This document shows, in pieces, positions 59,579-64,000 of a stretch of DNA of 64,000 bases (within the stretch, counting starts at the first letter, position 1; each line of letters begins with the position of its first letter). The notes beneath the pieces were generated by a model. That model ran no database searches, had not been told where the DNA came from, and worked only from the letters and a program-made list of their open reading frames with translations. The DNA is from Crotalaria pallida. Its lineage: Eukaryota > Streptophyta > Magnoliopsida > Fabales > Fabaceae. The position numbers and the translations under genes are program-made. The stretch spans positions 62,604,660 to 62,668,659 of the forward strand of contig CM075649.1 of the NCBI GenBank assembly GCA_037953625.1, in the 5' to 3' direction.

Positions 59579-59800
59579 TAATCGATTATTTAGAGGGTCA
59601 GTAATCGATTACAAGGCCCCTGATGAAAACAATAAAAAGTTGCAGCAATTCTAATCGATTATCTCATATGAAGTAATCGATTATTCTGAGCTATAATCGA
59701 TTAATTTCAGGGCTTTAATCGATTACCAGGCCTCAGGTTGGAAGTTCTAAAAATGTTGCATTGAAGGAATAATCGATTACCAGGGTAAGATAATCGATTA
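59579..59800 (+). repeat. Four pairs of TAATCGATTA palindromes, F 3' LTR
   Basis: Starts at 59579/59602, 59652/59674, 59694/59716 and 59770/59791, spaced 23, 22, 22 and 21 bp, as in the 5' LTR and in G. Confidence 0.85.
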
Positions 59801-61312
59801 TTTTAGGGTCTCTACAAAAAAAAGAGAAAGAGAGTGCACGTGATGCACTCTCCTCCACTCAAATAGAATCTACCTTTTGGGCTTTTAATTCATATCCACT
59901 CATTTTCATTCCAAACCAAAAACAAAACACTCACTTTCACTCTCTCTTTCTCTCTCACACCGTCCTCTCTTTCCACTCCCTCTCTTGTTCGACTCCTCCC
60001 TCTTCCTCATAGGGGTTCCATTTGCTTTCCTCAACATCAACCAAGAACAAGTGATTCTTGCATCTCTATCATTGTAATTTCTTCTTTCTCATCTCAAGGT
60101 AAGTGTTTAAGTTTTTATTTCTTCCTTCCCTCTCTAAAATTCGTGCTTTCTCTCTCCTCTAGGGTTCAAGATTCTCTCACTTCCATTTGATCAAGAATCA
60201 AGTGGGTGGCACTCATTCCATCATCAAGGATTGTTATTATCATCTTCAAGTAAGTGTTTGATTGTGGATTCCTCTCCTTTCCTTTCAAATTCGTTTTCTC
60301 TCTCTACCTTCAATGGTGGTTTTTCAATGCTAGGCTTTGGAGGCACCATTTTTCTTTGATTCTTGACTTGATTCATGACATAAATGATGATTTCCTCTCT
60401 TTTGTAACTCTATATTAGGTACCATCCTTATCCTTTGGTTGGGTATCTTATTGGTGGGCAAACTCAAGCATAGGGCATTTGGGATCTCCTTATCTCTAAG
60501 TATTTGAGGTAAGGGAGTGGATATAGTGAGCTTTTCCTTGTTCTAGGGAGTAGGTTCTAGTTAGTATATAATACTTGTTAGGGTTATGTGTTAGGGGAGA
60601 AAATTAGATTATAAATCCCTAGGATATTGAATATGAAATTCTAATTAATTAAATATGCATGATGATTGTATGTTACGACTAGGAAAAGGAAACCCAATGA
60701 TATAAGAATCAATTATTTGATAAATGAAATTTGGTTAATGATTATATTGAAATACATGAGGAATTGGGTAATGTGATAGTGAATTTGACATAAATGATTT
60801 CTATGATTATTGACTTTATTTGTAAAGTTGTGAATTAAATGATAATTAATTACTGTAGCAAATATATGTATGTGTTGTGGAATAAATTGATATAGGAAGA
60901 AAGGGAATGGAAATGATTAAATGTGATGAATGTGCATATTTGTATCAAATTGTGAAATAAGTAAAAATGTTAAGTATTATCAATTGTGAACAAAGGTCGT
61001 GGCTTATAAATTGAACTTGTGAATACGGGAAAAAGAAGTAAATGGATTATGCATAAACAAAAGTAAAAGGTGATTTATGTAAATTAAAATGAAGGGTAAT
61101 CTAAATGTTGGGATATAAATTAGGATACTACTTGGAATGATATCGATAGTTGAGAAAGGAAATGAATAATGGTATTATATGAATGATTATGTATTGACTT
61201 GTGGTTAGTTGTGATTAAATGTGTTGTGATTGACTGGACAAGAAAGTGAATAATTCTTGGCCTCTGAATTGAGGCACCAAATAATGAGAACGATGTTAAA
61301 AGTATAAACTAG

Positions 61313-61855
61313 GTGGTTGTATGAGGTACCTTCCGGTGTGGAGGTGAAGTACCCACCGGCCAAATTGTATGAGGTACCTTCCGGTGTGGAGGTGAAGTAC
61401 AATGGTATGAGGTACCTTCCGGTGGGGAGGCGAAATACCCATAGGCCAAATGTACGAGGTACCTTCCCGCGTGGAGGTGAAATACGATTGAGTGTTGACC
61501 TCTGACCTGAGGGACACGAAACGTATAAATTGTTAAGCGTGTTGACCTCTGACCTGAGGGACACGAAACGTATAAATTGTTAAGCGTGTTGACCTCTGAC
61601 CTGAGGAACACCGGATTAATTAATGAGTTGGGTGTTGACTTCTGACCTGAGGGACACTGGATGAAATGTGTATGGGTGTGTTGACCTCTGACCTGAGAGA
61701 CACACCGTGAATTAAGAGATTGATGTGTTGACCTCTGACCTGAGGGACACAAAATAAATTGTAATGAATGGGTGTTGATCTCTGACCTGAGGGACACATA
61801 ATTTAAATAAGGAAAAGTATGAGGTACCTTCCGGTGTGGAGGTGAAGTACAATGG
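61313..61855 (+). repeat. Two-type tandem repeats, F 3' LTR
   Basis: Same two units as 55511-55998, with one added type-2 unit that duplicates the ACGTATAAATTGTTAAGC spacer. Confidence 0.88.
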
Positions 61856-62087
61856 TGTAAAATACATCTTAAGAATGAAATGAAAAAAAAGGAAAATGAA
61901 TATTGAAATGAATAATGAAAATAGAAATTTGAAATGAAGAATGAGTATGGAGATAAGGAAATGAGTATGGTGTGCAATATATTAATATAGGCTTATTTGC
62001 TATTTGTGTTTGACCTAATGGGTTGTTATGTCTACTTAGAAACTGCTTTCTATTTCATGTGCAATGCTCACTCCCTTACATTTTCAG

Positions 62088-62152
62088 GTACGGAGATTGA
62101 GTTGGCACAGCCCCCGGCCGAGCAGGAGTACTTTCCCTTTCAGGGAGAGTAG
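62088..62152 (+). other. Conserved 65-nt exon-like block, F 3' LTR
   Basis: After TTTTCAG, open to TAG, ending AEQEYFPFQGE-stop. It differs from the 5' LTR copy by a few substitutions and no indel. Hairpin at 62129-62151. Confidence 0.5.
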
Positions 62153-62564
62153 GGATATTATGGGATTGGGTGGATATTATGAACCTAAGCCTCCTACACT
62201 ATTTTTGATGTAAATTTGTTATAAATATTTTTAAGTGAGGCTTAGGATGTGTTGTGTTGAGAAAATTTTATGTTTTAGTTTTTAATGATCAAACTCTGTA
62301 CTTTCCGCTGAACTCTGAATATTTGATGTCTCTGTTATATCTGGAGCCAATAGGGCTTGACATGATTTAGAAATATAATCTGAAGCCCTGCTGGCTATTA
62401 ATTGTTTATTTGAAACTATTTATCGCAGGTTAAATTTTGGGAATAGTCCTAAAAACAAACAAAACTTCGTCCGTTTGACGGTTGATTTTATTATAATAAA
62501 AAGAAATTTTCAAGTCCGTATTTTATTAGAAGGGGAATTAAGGGTAAAAATCTTAGGTGTTACA

Positions 62565-62569
62565 GTGTA
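62565..62569. other. Target-site duplication, right of element F
   Basis: GTGTA, matching 53597-53601. Confidence 0.92.
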
Positions 62570-62950
62570 TATAATGGGTTGCTAAGAGATTATATGTTAG
62601 ATATAGGTTAGAAACCCTAGGTTAGATAACATAGTACAAAAGTATTTAAATGTAATATGTGGTGATTAAATGTGATTATTGGCCTTATGTTGTGATTAAA
62701 TGTTATTGTTGAACTTGGTTGATGGGGATTGAATGTTGTTGCAAAATTTATGTTGGATTTGGGAGGTTATAATGAGAATATGAATGCGATAATGGAACTG
62801 AAGTGATTGTATTGTTGGAGTGCCTTGTGAAATTGGAAATTTAAATGTATAATGAGTTTATAAAATTGATAACGGAATGATGAGAGGTCAAGGAAAGGTG
62901 ATGAGTGAAATAAGTTGTTGAAAGATTTAAAGGAAAAAGAGTGTGTGACT

Positions 62951-63277
62951 CAGATCTTGTAAGACGTTGTCCTTAGGAGACTGTGCACATAGATCGCGTA
63001 AGACACACATTGTGTGCAGCTGTAAGACGTTGTCCTTAGTAGACTGTACGCAGTTATGGGCACACACACCATATATATTAATAAAGGTATAATTGGACTG
63101 TGCCTCTCCAGATCTTGTAAGACGTTGTCCTTAGGAGACTGTATGCATGGATCGCGTAAGACACACATTGTGTGCAGCTGTAAGACGTTGCCCTTAGGAG
63201 ACTGTACGCATAGACCGCGTAAGACACACATTGTGTGCAGCTGTAAGACGTTGTCCTTAGGACACTGTACGCAATGA
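62951..63277 (+). repeat. Tandem repeats in the element G LTR
   Basis: Units alternate GTAAGACGTTGTCCTTAGGA plus GACTGT and GATCGCGTAAGACACACATT plus GTGTGCAGCT, about four and three copies. They share GATCGCGTAAG and GCTGTAAGACG with the E repeats. Confidence 0.85.
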
Positions 63278-63587
63278 TGGATCCCCGTGATAAATTCTAA
63301 TAATCCTTTGTAAAACTCCAAAGAGTGTGAAAAAGAAGTTTGTGGAAATTAATAAGGAATGAGAATAGGCTTATGGTTAACTAAGCTGGAATTAAATGAA
63401 TTCATGTTTTATGATATCTTGAAATGGACTAATGAATAATATGTGTACATGCCTATGGTTTGGGAGTGCCTTACTGTGAAATGTGCTTTATCTTGCTATA
63501 TGTGTGTGGCTTGGGGGTTCATTATAGCATAATAGAAACTGCTTCCCTATTTTATTGTGTAATACTCATCTCCTTACCATTTTTCAG

Positions 63588-63652
63588 GTACTGAGTCGGA
63601 GTTTACACTAGGACCGGCCGAGCAGGATTACTCTCCCTCACAGGGAGAGTAG
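63588..63652 (+). other. Conserved 65-nt exon-like block, element G LTR
   Basis: Open to TAG, ending AEQDYSPSQGE-stop, with a perfect hairpin at 63629-63651 (loop CAC). Confidence 0.5.
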
Positions 63653-64000
63653 GGTTATGGGTTTCTTTTAGATGCACTTACTCACCTAAGCCTCACATAT
63701 TCTTTTGATGTATATGTGATGTCCATATTTTTGAGTGAGGCTTAGGGTGTTTTATTTTTGGGCATAGTTTATGTTAAATTCCCTTGAATTCAAATACTTG
63801 GTCTTTGATGGTACTCTGAAAACTGATGACTTGTTTTGGGCCCATGGGGCAATTATATGATGCATATATTTATACTTTGAACCCTGCTGGTTTCTGTTGC
63901 CATGTTGTGAATGTGTTAATCAGGTGGAAAAATTTAGAAAAGACCGAAAAACAAACGAAACTCCGTCCGTTTGACGGTTGATTTTAATATAGAAAAAGGA

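Larger units (their letters stand above)
53602..62564 (+). mobile_element. Non-autonomous element F (LTRs plus gag only)
   Basis: 8963 bp with LTRs of 3115 and 3157 bp, a 2691-bp interior, tRNA-iMet primer site, polypurine tract and a perfect GTGTA duplication. The only gene is an open gag. This matches the plant TR-GAG class: long-terminal-repeat elements that make gag but depend on others for protease, RT and integrase. It inserted inside the intron-like part of the LTR of G. Confidence 0.9.
59408..62564 (+). repeat. Element F 3' LTR
   Basis: 3157 bp, same layout as the 5' LTR. It is longer mainly because of an extra type-2 repeat unit near 61550. Palindromes at 59579-59800, exon-like block 2 at 60419-60508, repeats at 61313-61855, 65-nt block at 62088-62152, end motif at 62453-62481. 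Confidence 0.93.
62570..64000 (+). repeat. Element G 5' LTR, right segment
   Basis: Resumes G after F. Contains tandem repeats (62951-63277), acceptor-like CCATTTTTCAG at 63587, the 65-nt block (63588-63652) and the LTR-end motif (63948-63977). By comparison with F, the LTR should end roughly 80-100 bp past the window. Confidence 0.82.

Overview
This window is plant nuclear DNA made almost entirely of nested, decayed LTR retrotransposons. I see no host gene, rRNA gene or tRNA gene. The organism is a flowering plant. A phaseoleoid legume (bean, Vigna or soybean relative) is my guess, because of the Calypso/Athila-type element with a tRNA-Asp primer site and LTRs rich in the TAATCGATTA and CGCCTGGGCG motifs. 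That guess is from memory and unverified.

Layout. (1) 1-5232: element C, a chromovirus-type element with no coding region (end of the 5' LTR, tRNA-iMet primer site, 3 kb of non-coding interior, start of the 3' LTR). (2) 5233-41840: a tandem array of an Athila-type element, A, in which neighbouring units share LTRs: LTR1 (5233-6281), interior 1, LTR2 (23023-24071), interior 2, a truncated LTR3 (40546-40982) and a truncated interior 3. Interiors 1 and 2 carry an antisense Tekay-type chromovirus, B, at exactly the same nucleotide (5-bp duplication ATCTC), so the composite was duplicated after B inserted. (3) 41841-44925: AT-rich DNA that looks like part of an antisense LTR. (4) 44926-52589: element E. 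Its 5' LTR is split by an antisense solo LTR, H (45601-49172, duplication GCCCC), and its gag-protease region is cut by element G. (5) 52590-64000: the 5' LTR of G, split by element F (53602-62564, duplication GTGTA). F keeps an intact gag but has no protease or polymerase.

How it works together. No element encodes a full intact protein set. B copy 1 keeps a complete integrase but has two gag stops and a frameshift in the chromodomain. B copy 2 keeps an open gag and chromodomain but has lost the integrase active site and has a stop in RNase H. F has only gag and would need the enzymes of a relative. Beyond the catalogue, the chromovirus-type LTRs share an unexpected layout: short palindromes in pairs 20-23 bp apart; splice-donor and splice-acceptor-like sites bracketing family-specific tandem repeats; and, right after the acceptor, a 65-nt block that is indel-free in all eight copies and ends in a conserved hairpin and stop codon. 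In solo LTR H the same position holds a 158-codon ORF. These are the best candidates for something undescribed.
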